Below the pieces are notes generated by a model. The model was not told the origin of the DNA and did no database searches. It worked only from the letters and a program-made list of their open reading frames with translations. DNA of 15,056 bases from Acidobacteriota bacterium (lineage in GTDB: Bacteria; Acidobacteriota; Blastocatellia; Pyrinomonadales; Pyrinomonadaceae). Shown in pieces: positions 1 to 7,449 of the stretch; positions within the stretch are counted from its first letter, which is position 1, and each line of letters opens with the position of its first letter. Made by a program: the position numbers and the translations under genes. Location: positions 1 to 15,056 of the forward strand of contig JACCRD010000151.1 in the NCBI GenBank assembly GCA_013813755.1, read 5' to 3'.

Positions 1-452
1 TGCGCCGCCACCGGCAGAGACCAGTTTATCGTATTTCCGTTTATGCTTTCGGTCCAAAGACTAAAATCAACTTTCTTTTTTACCGCATCGATTGTTTCCT
101 GAATTTTCGAAGCATCCGTCACATTCAAATTAACTTGATAATTATTATTTTCAGCAACAAAAGCGCTTTCCGCAAGCGGCATCTGCGCTTCCTGAGCAGC
201 GGCAACCGCCGCCGCCTGGCTATTCTGAGTAAGCTTTTTCAAATAATCATCAGTTTTGACACGCATCACGAGGTGCGTCCCGCCTTCCAAATCCAAACCG
301 AGGTTAATGTTTTCAGCGAGATTCTGTTTGATGCCCTGACCTGTAAAATCACTCGCCGTGATTGAACCGCGCGGACCAAAAACAAGATACAGCCCAACCA
401 GTGTAATCATTACGATGATAACTGTTCTAATCAATAAACTGCTATTTTTCAT
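1..452 (-). CDS. secD: SecD, N-terminal part (protein-export membrane protein)
   Basis: Partial gene: it starts at the ATG at 452 and runs off the left edge, leaving about 150 codons. SecD pairs with SecF at the SecYEG translocon and uses the proton gradient to help complete export across the inner membrane. Visible here are a first membrane helix at about residues 8-25 and, just after it, the SecD signature around residues 50-62 (NLGLDLEGGTHLVMRV), the most diagnostic stretch of the family's N-terminus. The following residues, about 65-150, belong to the start of the large periplasmic domain and include an Ala/Gln-rich stretch at about 78-90. It lies 46 nt after yajC, third in the classical tgt-yajC-secD order, so co-transcription is likely. 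No good Shine-Dalgarno sequence precedes the ATG. Identity is confident; only completeness is limited by the window. Confidence 0.93.
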   Translation of the reverse strand, partial: MKNSSLLIRTVIIVMITLVGLYLVFGPRGSITASDFTGQGIKQNLAENINLGLDLEGGTHLVMRVKTDDYLKKLTQNSQAAAVAAAQEAQMPLAESAFVAENNNYQVNLNVTDASKIQETIDAVKKKVDFSLWTESINGNTINWSLPVAA

Positions 453-498
453 TATTTTATCAGCGTTCTGCGGTCAGAATTGAGCCGCCGACAGCTCT

Positions 499-801
499 TT
501 ATTTCTCTTCTCTTTTACCGACGACCGCGCTCTGTGCAACTTCGAGAAATGATTTCTCTGCGCTTTGAATAATAAAACTTGTCTCTCTGACTTCTTTTAT
601 TCTGCCGATAATGCCGCCGTTTGTCACGACTTCATCACCGGATTTTAAGGTAGTAATCATTTCTTTTAACTCTTTCTGCTGCCGCTTCTGCGGCATAATT
701 ACCAGAAAATAAAAGATGCCGAAAATAAAGACAAACGGAAGGAGTCCCCAAATAATACTTCCGCTGCCGTCACCCTGAAAAAAGAATGCGATTATATTCA
801 T
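499..801 (-). CDS. yajC: YajC, preprotein translocase accessory subunit
   Basis: A 100-residue single-pass inner-membrane protein that associates with SecDF in the Sec export machinery. It has a short N-terminal segment, one hydrophobic helix at about residues 16-36, then the family's conserved basic turn PQKRQQKE (37-44) and the soluble motif LKSGDEVVTNGGIIGRI (52-68), which identify YajC. The length is normal for the family. The start at 801 (ATG AAT ATA) gives the expected short periplasmic tail before the helix; no strong ribosome-binding site is visible. It follows tgt by 53 nt and precedes secD by 46 nt, the standard gene order in many bacteria. The spacers hold no obvious terminator, so the three genes are probably one transcript. 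Confidence 0.95.
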   Translation of the reverse strand: MNIIAFFFQGDGSGSIIWGLLPFVFIFGIFYFLVIMPQKRQQKELKEMITTLKSGDEVVTNGGIIGRIKEVRETSFIIQSAEKSFLEVAQSAVVGKREEK

Positions 802-854
802 TATTTATATTGCAGAAAAGAAAAAGACAATAGTATACATTTACAAGCGGTTTA

Positions 855-2057
855 TCAAACGCCTGATGCTTTAAATTCTTTTTCACCTTCGCGGATTTTG
901 GCAATAAAGTCGTGCCGGAATTGTCCAAACATTCCAAGCCTGATAGATTGCCTAACTTGACGCATCGTGTCAAGGAAGAACGCGAGATTATGATGCGAAA
1001 TCAAAATTGCCGCCAACATTTCATTCGATTGATAAAGATGCCGAATGTATGCTTTCGAATATCTGCGGCAGACCGAACACGGACATTCAGAGTCCAGAGG
1101 TTCGGAATCTTTGGCGAATTTTGCGTTGCGGATATTTAATTTTCCGCTCGAAACAAAGGCACTTCCCGTCCGCCCATTACGCGTCGGCATCACGCAGTCG
1201 AACATATCCACGCCGTGAAAAACGGCTTCGACCAGATCTTCCGGCGTGCCGACGCCCATCAAATAACGCGGCGCGTTTTCCGGCATCTGCGGGGCAAGGA
1301 ATTCCAGAACTTCATACATTACAGGTTTTTCTTCGCCGACGCTCAAACCGCCGATCGCGTAACCGTCAAAGCCTATATCGACGGTTTTTTCCAAACTTTC
1401 CCCGCGCAAATCCAGATGTCCCGCGCCCTGCACGATTCCAAACAATGCCTGCTGTCCGCTTAAATTATTTATTTCCGCCGCACTCGGTATAAATCCCGTA
1501 TCCGCGCCTTCGTCCTGCAATTCAACGAAACGATTTTTCGAGCGCTTTGCCCAGCGCGCCGTTAATTCCAGACTTTTTCGAGTTACGTCAATTCCCGCAT
1601 CGCCCGGCGGACATTCATCAAAAACCATCACGATTTCCGAGCCGAGCGCCGCCTGAATATCCATCGAAATTTCCGGCGAAAGAAACATTTTGTCGCCGTT
1701 AATATGTGAACGAAATTCCACGCCGTCTTCATTTAGTTTGCGCAGATCGGTCAGTGAAAAAACCTGAAAGCCCCCTGAATCAGTCAGAAGCGAACGATCC
1801 CAGGTTGAAAACTTATGCAGACCGCCAAGCGCGCGAATGACTTCAACACCCGGACGCAGCCACAGATGATAAGTATTTCCGAGAATAATGCGCGCGTCTA
1901 GTTCCGTTTCGAGCCATTCAAAGCGCACGCCTTTGATTGTCCCCTGCGTCCCGACCGGCATAAAAACAGGTGTTTCAATTTCCGAACGCCTGGTGCGCAG
2001 AATTCCCGTTCGCGCCTCGCCTTCCCGGGCGGTTATTTGCCATTCGATTGCGTTCAT
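855..2057 (-). CDS. tgt: Queuine/preQ1 tRNA-guanine transglycosylase
   Basis: A 400-residue cytoplasmic enzyme that swaps guanine-34 for preQ1 in tRNAs with a GUN anticodon, the committed step of queuosine formation on tRNA. Visible are the entry motif TPVFMPVGTQGTIK (29-42), the active-site loop LTDSGGFQVF (91-100, Asp93), GLSVGE (237-242), the nucleophile region VDMFDCVMPTRNGR (283-296, Asp287) and the zinc site C-x-C-x2-C-x25-H (Cys325, Cys327, Cys330, His356). A loop of roughly 20 residues before the QALFGIVQG motif is longer than in Escherichia coli. I chose the ATG at 2057 because the family starts just before the EGEARTG stretch; an in-frame TTG at 2069 lies inside an inverted-repeat element and adds only four residues. 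It heads the tgt-yajC-secD group. No other queuosine gene is in the window. Confidence 0.96.
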   Translation of the reverse strand: MNAIEWQITAREGEARTGILRTRRSEIETPVFMPVGTQGTIKGVRFEWLETELDARIILGNTYHLWLRPGVEVIRALGGLHKFSTWDRSLLTDSGGFQVFSLTDLRKLNEDGVEFRSHINGDKMFLSPEISMDIQAALGSEIVMVFDECPPGDAGIDVTRKSLELTARWAKRSKNRFVELQDEGADTGFIPSAAEINNLSGQQALFGIVQGAGHLDLRGESLEKTVDIGFDGYAIGGLSVGEEKPVMYEVLEFLAPQMPENAPRYLMGVGTPEDLVEAVFHGVDMFDCVMPTRNGRTGSAFVSSGKLNIRNAKFAKDSEPLDSECPCSVCRRYSKAYIRHLYQSNEMLAAILISHHNLAFFLDTMRQVRQSIRLGMFGQFRHDFIAKIREGEKEFKASGV

Positions 2058-2062
2058 AAATT

Positions 2063-2234
2063 CAGTCAACAGTTATCAGTTAACGGTTAACAATAAATTT
2101 TCGATTATTTGATTATAAATCAATAAATATTCAACTAATGAAAGATTTGCAGCTTTAATAATCGAAAGATAGCGATTAGCCGCAAATTTTGAATGCTTGA
2201 TAACTGATAACTGCTAACTGATAACTGTTGACTG
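2063..2234. repeat. Element of 172 bp with perfect 20-bp inverted ends (MITE-like)
   Basis: The left end CAGTCAACAGTTATCAGTTA (2063-2082) is the exact reverse complement of 2215-2234. A 13-bp part of the right end, TAACTGATAACTG (2215-2227), is also repeated directly at 2201-2213, one base away. A second nested inverted repeat, TTTCGATTATT at 2099-2109 and its complement at 2157-2167, lies inside. The centre is AT-rich. There is no transposase and no obvious target-site duplication on the flanks, so mobility is inferred only from the symmetric structure. The right end codes for the last residues (QSTVIS) and stop codon of the MauE/thioredoxin gene; the left end contains the alternative TTG start of tgt. 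Confidence 0.75.
2112..2117 (-). promoter_or_regulatory. Possible -10 box for tgt inside the repeat element
   Basis: A perfect TATAAT lies on the minus strand at 2117-2112, about 55 nt before the tgt ATG. No convincing -35 hexamer is found 16-18 bp upstream, and the surrounding sequence is very AT-rich, so a chance match is quite possible. If functional it would give the tgt-yajC-secD group a promoter borne by the repeat. Confidence 0.2.
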
Positions 2235-3731
2235 TTTGTTTTTTTTCCCGATTAAAGTCCAGATTTGTTCCGCGCCAATCGCCGTTTCAGAAACGACCTT
2301 TCCGTTTTCATTAATCAATATTGCCGACGGAGTTCCCTGCATTCCGAGTTGGTTTGAAACTGTTCGTTTCGAATCTAAGACGATCGGAGAATTCAAGGCA
2401 AAAGTTTTATGAAGTTCGGGTTCGCCTTCGGAAATCACCAGAAGATTAGGCTCGTCCATTCCTTTTGTTTTATCCCATTCACGCAAATCATCGAGCATCT
2501 GTTTGCAGTAACCGCAAGTCGCGCTCCAGAATGTCACCAGAGTTTTCTTGCCGAGCAGGGATTGTGAAGTTATCGTTTTATCGAAAACATCGTTTAACGA
2601 AAACTCCGGGAGATTCATTCCAAGCTTGGCGTTTTGAATGGCAACCCCGTTTGAATTAGGAATTAATAATTTTTCGCCGGTTTCTATCCCGGATTTGATT
2701 TTCTCAACTAACTGTCTAATTTGCTGATCGCCAATCGCCGACTTGCTGGCTATTGTTCCATCGTCATTAACAAGCACTGCCGCCGGTGTCCATTCCGCGC
2801 CGAAAAGTAAGGCTGCCTCCCGGTCTTTTTGGAGAAGAATTTGTTTGACACTGTTGCCCGCGAATTTTTTCAGATTATCTTCGACCTTGCCGCTGCTGAC
2901 CAAAATAAATTCCATTTTGTCTCTTAAATCATTTTGCCACGTTTCAATTTCAGGCAAAAGAGACGCGCACGGACCGCAAGTCGGGCTGACAAATAAAAGC
3001 AGAGTTGGTTTTGCCTGCGCGAAAAGTTGCACGGACGTAACAATTTTATCGTTGATGTCGGGAAGTGAGAATTCAGGCGCGGGCGTACCGATCAGCAATC
3101 CGCCATCGGGTTGGTTCACGCCTTCGCGTTTTACTTCGCCGGTGCTGCTGTCCAAAGCCGTAACTTCGAGAATTTCGATGCGCCGCATAATCTGCGTTTG
3201 CTGTTCTGATATTTTTTTAAGGTAAAAGACGACCGCTGCCAGCAATCCGACCGTCGCCAGACCTAATATAAGAGACATAAAGTTTTCTTCCGAATTATTA
3301 TTTGTTGAGCTGAACAAGCCTAAACCCTGATTATCTTTTCCGCTCAAAATAAGAACAAAAGCCAGTATTGCAAAAATTACATTGCGAACTAAAATCTTTT
3401 TAGACACTGGTTCGCTGTGAATCACACCAAAACAATGACAATCGGGCGCGTTGCCCTGCGCCATCTGAACAAGTATTCCGCTGATAAAAGTTAAAAGCAA
3501 AATAAGCGCGCCGATTGCGCCGAGCCAGGAAGTTTCGATAAACAAAAGACAGACGGCAAAAATAATCTCTGCCAGAGGCAAAGCCACGGCGAGCGGTTTC
3601 GCCACTTCCTCCGGCGCGCCGAAATCCTTGACGGCTTTCTCCGAACCTTCGAGATCAAGCAATTTACCGACTCCGGCGATAGCGAAGACTCCAAACAGTA
3701 TCAATCTAATCAAAAGTAAAATGATTTCCAT
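2214..3731 (-). CDS. MauE/DoxX-like membrane protein fused to two TlpA-type thioredoxin domains
   Basis: A 505-residue predicted thiol-redox protein. Residues 1-130 form a four-helix membrane domain (helices about 3-19, 48-66, 70-90, 115-130) with the Cys-His-Cys of DCHCFG (97-102), as in the MauE/methylamine-utilisation family. A fifth helix (about 152-172) is followed by two thioredoxin-like domains: the first at about 214-350 with CGPC (252-255) and the cis-proline pair TP (315-316), the second at about 368-495 with CGYC (406-409) and TP (467-468). Both keep the APEFSLPD/LPEFSLND entry motif of TlpA/AhpC proteins. The thioredoxin parts probably face the periplasm. The start is the ATG at 3731, 21 nt after der; a TTG lies six bases upstream. 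The last six residues come from the inverted-repeat element. The function (disulfide formation or reduction, cytochrome maturation) is inferred, and the partner is unknown. Confidence 0.85.
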   Translation of the reverse strand: MEIILLLIRLILFGVFAIAGVGKLLDLEGSEKAVKDFGAPEEVAKPLAVALPLAEIIFAVCLLFIETSWLGAIGALILLLTFISGILVQMAQGNAPDCHCFGVIHSEPVSKKILVRNVIFAILAFVLILSGKDNQGLGLFSSTNNNSEENFMSLILGLATVGLLAAVVFYLKKISEQQTQIMRRIEILEVTALDSSTGEVKREGVNQPDGGLLIGTPAPEFSLPDINDKIVTSVQLFAQAKPTLLLFVSPTCGPCASLLPEIETWQNDLRDKMEFILVSSGKVEDNLKKFAGNSVKQILLQKDREAALLFGAEWTPAAVLVNDDGTIASKSAIGDQQIRQLVEKIKSGIETGEKLLIPNSNGVAIQNAKLGMNLPEFSLNDVFDKTITSQSLLGKKTLVTFWSATCGYCKQMLDDLREWDKTKGMDEPNLLVISEGEPELHKTFALNSPIVLDSKRTVSNQLGMQGTPSAILINENGKVVSETAIGAEQIWTLIGKKNKQSTVIS

Positions 3732-3752
3732 ATACAAAACACTATTTACAAC

Positions 3753-5111
3753 TTACCGTTTACCACTTTTTACGCTTTTGTGTCTTTCTTTCACACGAAT
3801 TGGTGTGGCGAAAAAGTCAAACGCCTCGCGCAGGCGGTTTTCGATGTAACGCAGATATGAAAAATGAAGTCCCGGTTTGCCTCCGCCGGATGTAAATAAA
3901 ATGAACAGCGGCGGACGAATTCCAGACTGCGTAATATATTGCACGTGCAGACGAACTCTGCCGCCTTTGCCCGGCGCCATTCCGCCACCCATATTCGGTT
4001 GATTAACGCTTTCCTCAAAAAATGTGTTTAATTTTGAAGTTGTAATTCGCAGATTTCTGGCTTCATTGGCTTTAACGACAATCGGTAAAATCTTATTAAC
4101 TCTTTGACCGGTTAAAGCAGACATCGTGACCACCGGAGCCCAATCCAAAAATTTTAAATGATCGCGTAAAGTATGTTCAAACTCAATCGCTGTATTTGTT
4201 TCTTTTTCTTCAACTGCATCCCATTTATTGACGGCAATAATAATACTGCACCCGGAATCGAGCGCGTAACCGGCAATCGTCGCGTCGGAATTGGCAAACC
4301 CTTCAACCGCGTCAATGACCAGAATGGCGACATCGGCTCTTTCCAGAGCCTTTCGCGCCATTACCACCGAAAGAATCTCCGACATTTCGGTAGTTTTACC
4401 CTTTCGCCGAATACCCGCTGTGTCAATCAATACAAATTTCTGTTCATCAACAGTTAGTTCAGTGTCGATCGCGTCGCGCGTAGTTCCGGCAATTGGCGAA
4501 ACTATCACTCTTTCTTCGCCGAGAATTTTATTGAGTAAAGAAGATTTCCCGACGTTCGGACGACCGATAATCGCCAATTTTATTTCTTTCTCTTCAACTT
4601 CTTCAGTTTCTTCTTCAAATTCCAGAACCTTGTAAATTTCGTCGAGCATATCGCCGACACCGTTGCCATTTTCAGCCGAAATCGGTGTCAGCTCAAATCC
4701 GAATTGATAAAATTCGGCGGCTTCTTCTTCGACTCTCCTTGATTCGGATTTATTGGCGGCGATAAAAATTGGTTTGCCGATATTTCTCAAAAGCACCGCA
4801 ATTTCTTCGTCAAGCGGCGTAATACCGGCGCGCGAATCGACGACCCAGATAATCGCCTGCGCCTGATCAATCGCGTTTGAGGCTTGTTTAAAAATATTGG
4901 CGGGAATAATCGCGTCGTCATCCGGGACAATGCCGCCTGTATCAACCAGCGCGAAGTTACGCGCCTGCCACTGAACTTCGCCGTAAATTCTGTCGCGCGT
5001 AATGCCCGGTTCATTTCCGACGATTGATTTGCGGCTGCCCGTTAAACGGTTAAAAAGTGTTGATTTTCCGACATTCGGACGACCGATAATTGCGACCAGT
5101 GGTAAATTCAT
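3753..5111 (-). CDS. der: Der (EngA), tandem GTPase for ribosome assembly
   Basis: A 452-residue cytoplasmic GTPase needed for maturation of the 50S ribosomal subunit. It has two GTPase domains: the first with the P-loop GRPNVGKS (10-17), GITRD (36-40) and DTGG (57-60), the second with GRPNVGKS (183-190), AGTTRD (208-213), DTAG (230-233) and NKWD (295-298). An acidic linker (about 164-177) joins them and a KH-like C-terminal domain follows (about 355-452), ending with basic residues. The length is normal. In the first domain the guanine-recognition motif reads NKSE (120-123) rather than NKxD. I chose the ATG at 5111 because MNLPLVAIIGRPN matches the family start; a TTG at 5129 would add six residues. 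No good Shine-Dalgarno sequence precedes the ATG. It is followed after 21 nt by the MauE/thioredoxin gene. Confidence 0.96.
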   Translation of the reverse strand: MNLPLVAIIGRPNVGKSTLFNRLTGSRKSIVGNEPGITRDRIYGEVQWQARNFALVDTGGIVPDDDAIIPANIFKQASNAIDQAQAIIWVVDSRAGITPLDEEIAVLLRNIGKPIFIAANKSESRRVEEEAAEFYQFGFELTPISAENGNGVGDMLDEIYKVLEFEEETEEVEEKEIKLAIIGRPNVGKSSLLNKILGEERVIVSPIAGTTRDAIDTELTVDEQKFVLIDTAGIRRKGKTTEMSEILSVVMARKALERADVAILVIDAVEGFANSDATIAGYALDSGCSIIIAVNKWDAVEEKETNTAIEFEHTLRDHLKFLDWAPVVTMSALTGQRVNKILPIVVKANEARNLRITTSKLNTFFEESVNQPNMGGGMAPGKGGRVRLHVQYITQSGIRPPLFILFTSGGGKPGLHFSYLRYIENRLREAFDFFATPIRVKERHKSVKSGKR

Positions 5112-5125
5112 TATTAAAAGAATAA

Positions 5126-5284
5126 TCAATAAAATGATTTTCTGACAAGTTCAATTACTTTGTTTTGATATAGATAGTCTTGGATAAGATAAAATTTGTC
5201 GATGTTGTAATTTTTGCCGGTCAAATTAAAATTGACAGAGTTTTTGAAAAAGAGTAATTTTATTAAGGACTTGACTATCTTCAA
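5126..5284 (-). CDS. Possible small leader frame upstream of der (52 aa, tentative)
   Basis: An open frame on the minus strand begins with TTG at 5284. Five bases before it is a full Shine-Dalgarno core, GGAGG within GGAGGTG (5294-5288). It encodes a 52-residue Lys/Asn/Ile-rich peptide starting as MKIVKSLIKLLFF and ends at TGA (5128-5126), overlapping the in-frame alternative TTG start of der (5129) and 15 nt before the der ATG. The frame stays open further upstream, to about 5419, where it overlaps the divergent FG-GAP gene. I recognise no family. The DNA is AT-rich, the start is TTG, and no minus-strand promoter is apparent, so this may be chance; the ribosome-binding site and the overlap with der are the only reasons to list it. 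Confidence 0.25.
   Translation of the reverse strand: MKIVKSLIKLLFFKNSVNFNLTGKNYNIDKFYLIQDYLYQNKVIELVRKSFY
5232..5260 (+). promoter_or_regulatory. Candidate sigma-70 promoter for the FG-GAP gene
   Basis: A consensus -35 TTGACA (5232-5237) is separated by exactly 17 bp from TAATTT (5255-5260), which matches four of six positions of the -10 consensus. The start point would be near 5267, giving a 5' leader of about 115 nt before the ATG at 5383. It lies in the AT-rich gap between the divergent der and FG-GAP genes. Confidence 0.4.
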
Positions 5285-5382
5285 ATTCACCTCCCAAGTT
5301 TCACAATTTTTGAATGCAAAAAGTAATTGAGTTGAATTGAAGTGTTTTTTTAGTTTAGAAATATTTGTTAGGAGAGAATAAA

Positions 5383-6474
5383 ATGATTTCGAAAAAATAT
5401 AAAAATAATCTGCGCCCATTGTTCACCGTTTTGGCGTTGATCACAACATTGCTCTGGTCAGGCGCAAATACAGCAAGCGCTCAGGCTCAGAGAGGAATAC
5501 TTTATGATTTCACCGGCAGCGGTCGAACGAGTTTTGTAACCTTGCGAAGCCCGGCAACCACCGGCGGTCCGATCACCTGGGCGATCGCGGCTAATCCGCA
5601 GAATCCAACACCTGGTCAAGCTTTGATCCGTGAATTTGTTTTTGGTAATGACCAGCTTGACTTTGTAGTTCCTGAAGATTATACCGGAACCACAAGAGCC
5701 GAGCCAACCGTTTGGCGAGATAGTAACGGAGTTTTCTTCGTTGCGCAAACCCCGGTTGGAACGGGCGGCGTGACCGTCGAACGAGCAGTTCAATGGGGCG
5801 CGCCTGATGATAATCCGCGTGCGATCGGTGATTATGACGGCGACGGCAAAACGGATTACACCGTTGTCCGCACAGTAGGGACTAACTTTATCTGGTATAT
5901 TATGAGCAGCAGCACGGGTGCGATGCGGGCGATTCCTTTCGGATCAAGCGTAGGCTTACCGACTGATGGCACCGGTTTTACCTTCTTCCCGGGTGCTGAT
6001 TTTACCGGTGACGGCAGAGATGAATTAATTTTTGCAACTACCGATGAAGATCAGACGAGAGTTACTTATTTCATTGGGGACGCAGTCACTGGCGCAGGAG
6101 TACTCACCCGAAATTTTGGAGTTTTTGCTTCTGATATCTCACTTCCGCCAGATGATTATACCGGTGACGGCAGAGCGGATTTTGTCGCTGTTCGTCAAAC
6201 TGGGGGCAATACCCTACCTGCTACCTGGTTTATCTTAAATGTTGCGACAAATACTTTTACCTCAACACCATTTGGTATCGCTGACCGCGGCTTTGCCATT
6301 AATGATCGTCCCGTCCGCGGCGATTATGATGGCGACAGAATACACGACATCGCTGTTTTCCGTCAGAGCAACCAAACATTCTACTGGATAAACAGTTCGA
6401 GTCCAGGTACCATCGGATCACAAAGAATGCCTGCCTCAGCTAATGGGCGTCCGTTAGCAGATCTTGATAATTAC
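5383..6474 (+). CDS. Secreted FG-GAP/VCBS-type beta-propeller protein
   Basis: A 363-364 residue exported protein of unknown role. A signal peptide (residues 1-33: basic start, hydrophobic 13-25, cleavage after ASA) is followed by a repeat unit about 55 residues long. Each unit carries a calcium-loop-like motif: DYDGDGKTD at 150, DFTGDGRDE at 206, DYTGDGRAD at 258, DYDGDRIHD at 314, with degenerate copies DFTGSGRTS at 42 and DYTGTTRAE at 99, and a final LADLDNY. This is the FG-GAP/integrin-alpha-like pattern and fits a six- or seven-bladed propeller, probably for binding surfaces or extracellular partners. The start is the ATG at 5383, preceded by GGAGAG (5371-5376) six bases upstream; an upstream TTG has no such site. 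It is monocistronic, with its own promoter candidate and a strong terminator. The reading frame continues to the TAA at 6475-6477. Confidence 0.88.
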
Positions 6475-6542
6475 TAAACAGCAAACTTTTGAAATGATTT
6501 TTAGTGTAAAAATACACCCGCAAAAATCAGCAATTTGAAGCT

Positions 6543-6584
6543 AAAAAATCTCCGGCAATGAATTATCATTGCCGGAGATTTTTT
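6543..6584. terminator. Strong bidirectional intrinsic terminator
   Basis: A perfect 18-bp stem (6543-6560 with 6567-6584) closes a 6-nt loop AATTAT. The GC-rich core CTCCGGCAATG is flanked by six A on the left and six T on the right, so it works as a rho-independent terminator in both directions. It lies between the convergent FG-GAP gene (plus) and the secreted unknown gene (minus) and serves both. Confidence 0.93.
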
Positions 6585-6607
6585 AATTCGCTGTAATTTA
6601 TTAAAGA

Positions 6608-7339
6608 CTAATTCGTTTTTGAAAATTGGTAAGCGATGTGGAGGTTCAACACTCCGTTCGCAACTTCGTGACGTATTCCGCTGGCGTTCATTTTGAGAGA
6701 ACCGCCCGCATTCTGCATCGGGACAACGAAGGAAAGTTTATTTATCGGCAGAATCTCGATTGGATTTATTTTTTTATCGATTGAATTTTGGACGAGTTTT
6801 GAAATCAGACTGCTTCCGACCCCGCCTGTTCCGTCTAACTGCACATTAAGGACGCGCACTCTGCCGAGAAGTTTTTGGCTTTGCGCAACATACTCGATAT
6901 CAATACTTGTTTCCGCTAAACCGGCAAAGTCGATGCAACCGATAAAAGGCGGATTATAAGAACCGGCAAACGCAAATGGCGCGTAAATTTTACCGTCACG
7001 GAAACGCACTGCCGTTTTGACTCCGCTTCCTTCACGCAAAAGTCGAATCGTCTCTTTACAGCCTTCAGGATTTAACCTTAAAGTTTCGGAAAAAGTGCTC
7101 GACACTCTAATTCGATTTGAGAATTGGCGAGTTACGGCGGACGTTTCGGAAGCCGTATTTTGCAAATTAGAATTTCTTTGCGCCAAAGGAAATTCAGGCG
7201 CGTTAAAGTTTTTAAAAATCGCGTCAAGCAGAGTTTCAAAAAATTGTTCATTCAAACTAACCGTCACTTCTGTCGTTTGCGCATTTGTCATCGGGACAAA
7301 AAGCAAAATGGAAAGAACCACACTCAAAAAAAATTTCAT
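6608..7339 (-). CDS. Secreted protein of unknown function
   Basis: A 243-residue protein with a clear signal peptide (MKFFLSVVLSILLFVPMTNA, predicted cut after residue 20). I do not recognise a named family. The mature part starts with an amphipathic stretch, has two cysteines (Cys94, Cys135) that could form a disulfide, and ends with a helix-like segment (about 175-190) followed by alternating strand-like sequence to the C-terminus. That layout loosely recalls lipid-binding TULIP/BPI-type domains, but this is only an impression. The start at 7339 is well supported: GAGG (7348-7345) lies five bases upstream. It follows kdsD by 110 nt with no terminator seen between, so read-through from kdsD is possible, and it ends at the shared bidirectional terminator. 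An envelope role would suit both the signal peptide and the neighbour. Confidence 0.8.
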   Translation of the reverse strand: MKFFLSVVLSILLFVPMTNAQTTEVTVSLNEQFFETLLDAIFKNFNAPEFPLAQRNSNLQNTASETSAVTRQFSNRIRVSSTFSETLRLNPEGCKETIRLLREGSGVKTAVRFRDGKIYAPFAFAGSYNPPFIGCIDFAGLAETSIDIEYVAQSQKLLGRVRVLNVQLDGTGGVGSSLISKLVQNSIDKKINPIEILPINKLSFVVPMQNAGGSLKMNASGIRHEVANGVLNLHIAYQFSKTN

Positions 7340-7449
7340 TCGTACCTCATCTTCTAAAACTTACAAATTTGCCGGACAAACTGCTTTGGTAAGATAAAAA
7401 GAACTCCCGTGAAGTTGCACCACGTCTTTGAAATATTTTGTCGTTAAAT

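Noticed and set aside
1007..1492. Open frame of 161 codons on the plus strand inside tgt
   Set aside because: It is fully antisense to a complete, motif-bearing tgt, is rich in Arg and Pro as expected for a shadow frame, and has no ribosome-binding site.
2058..2239. Target-site duplication around the 172-bp inverted-repeat element
   Set aside because: Bases immediately outside the two ends (AAATT on the left, TTTGT on the right) do not match, so there is no direct proof of transposition.
2743..3225. Open frame of 160 codons on the plus strand opposite the MauE/thioredoxin gene
   Set aside because: It lies antisense to the CGPC thioredoxin domain and the helix before it; the composition (Ser/Arg/Leu runs) is that of a complementary-strand artefact.
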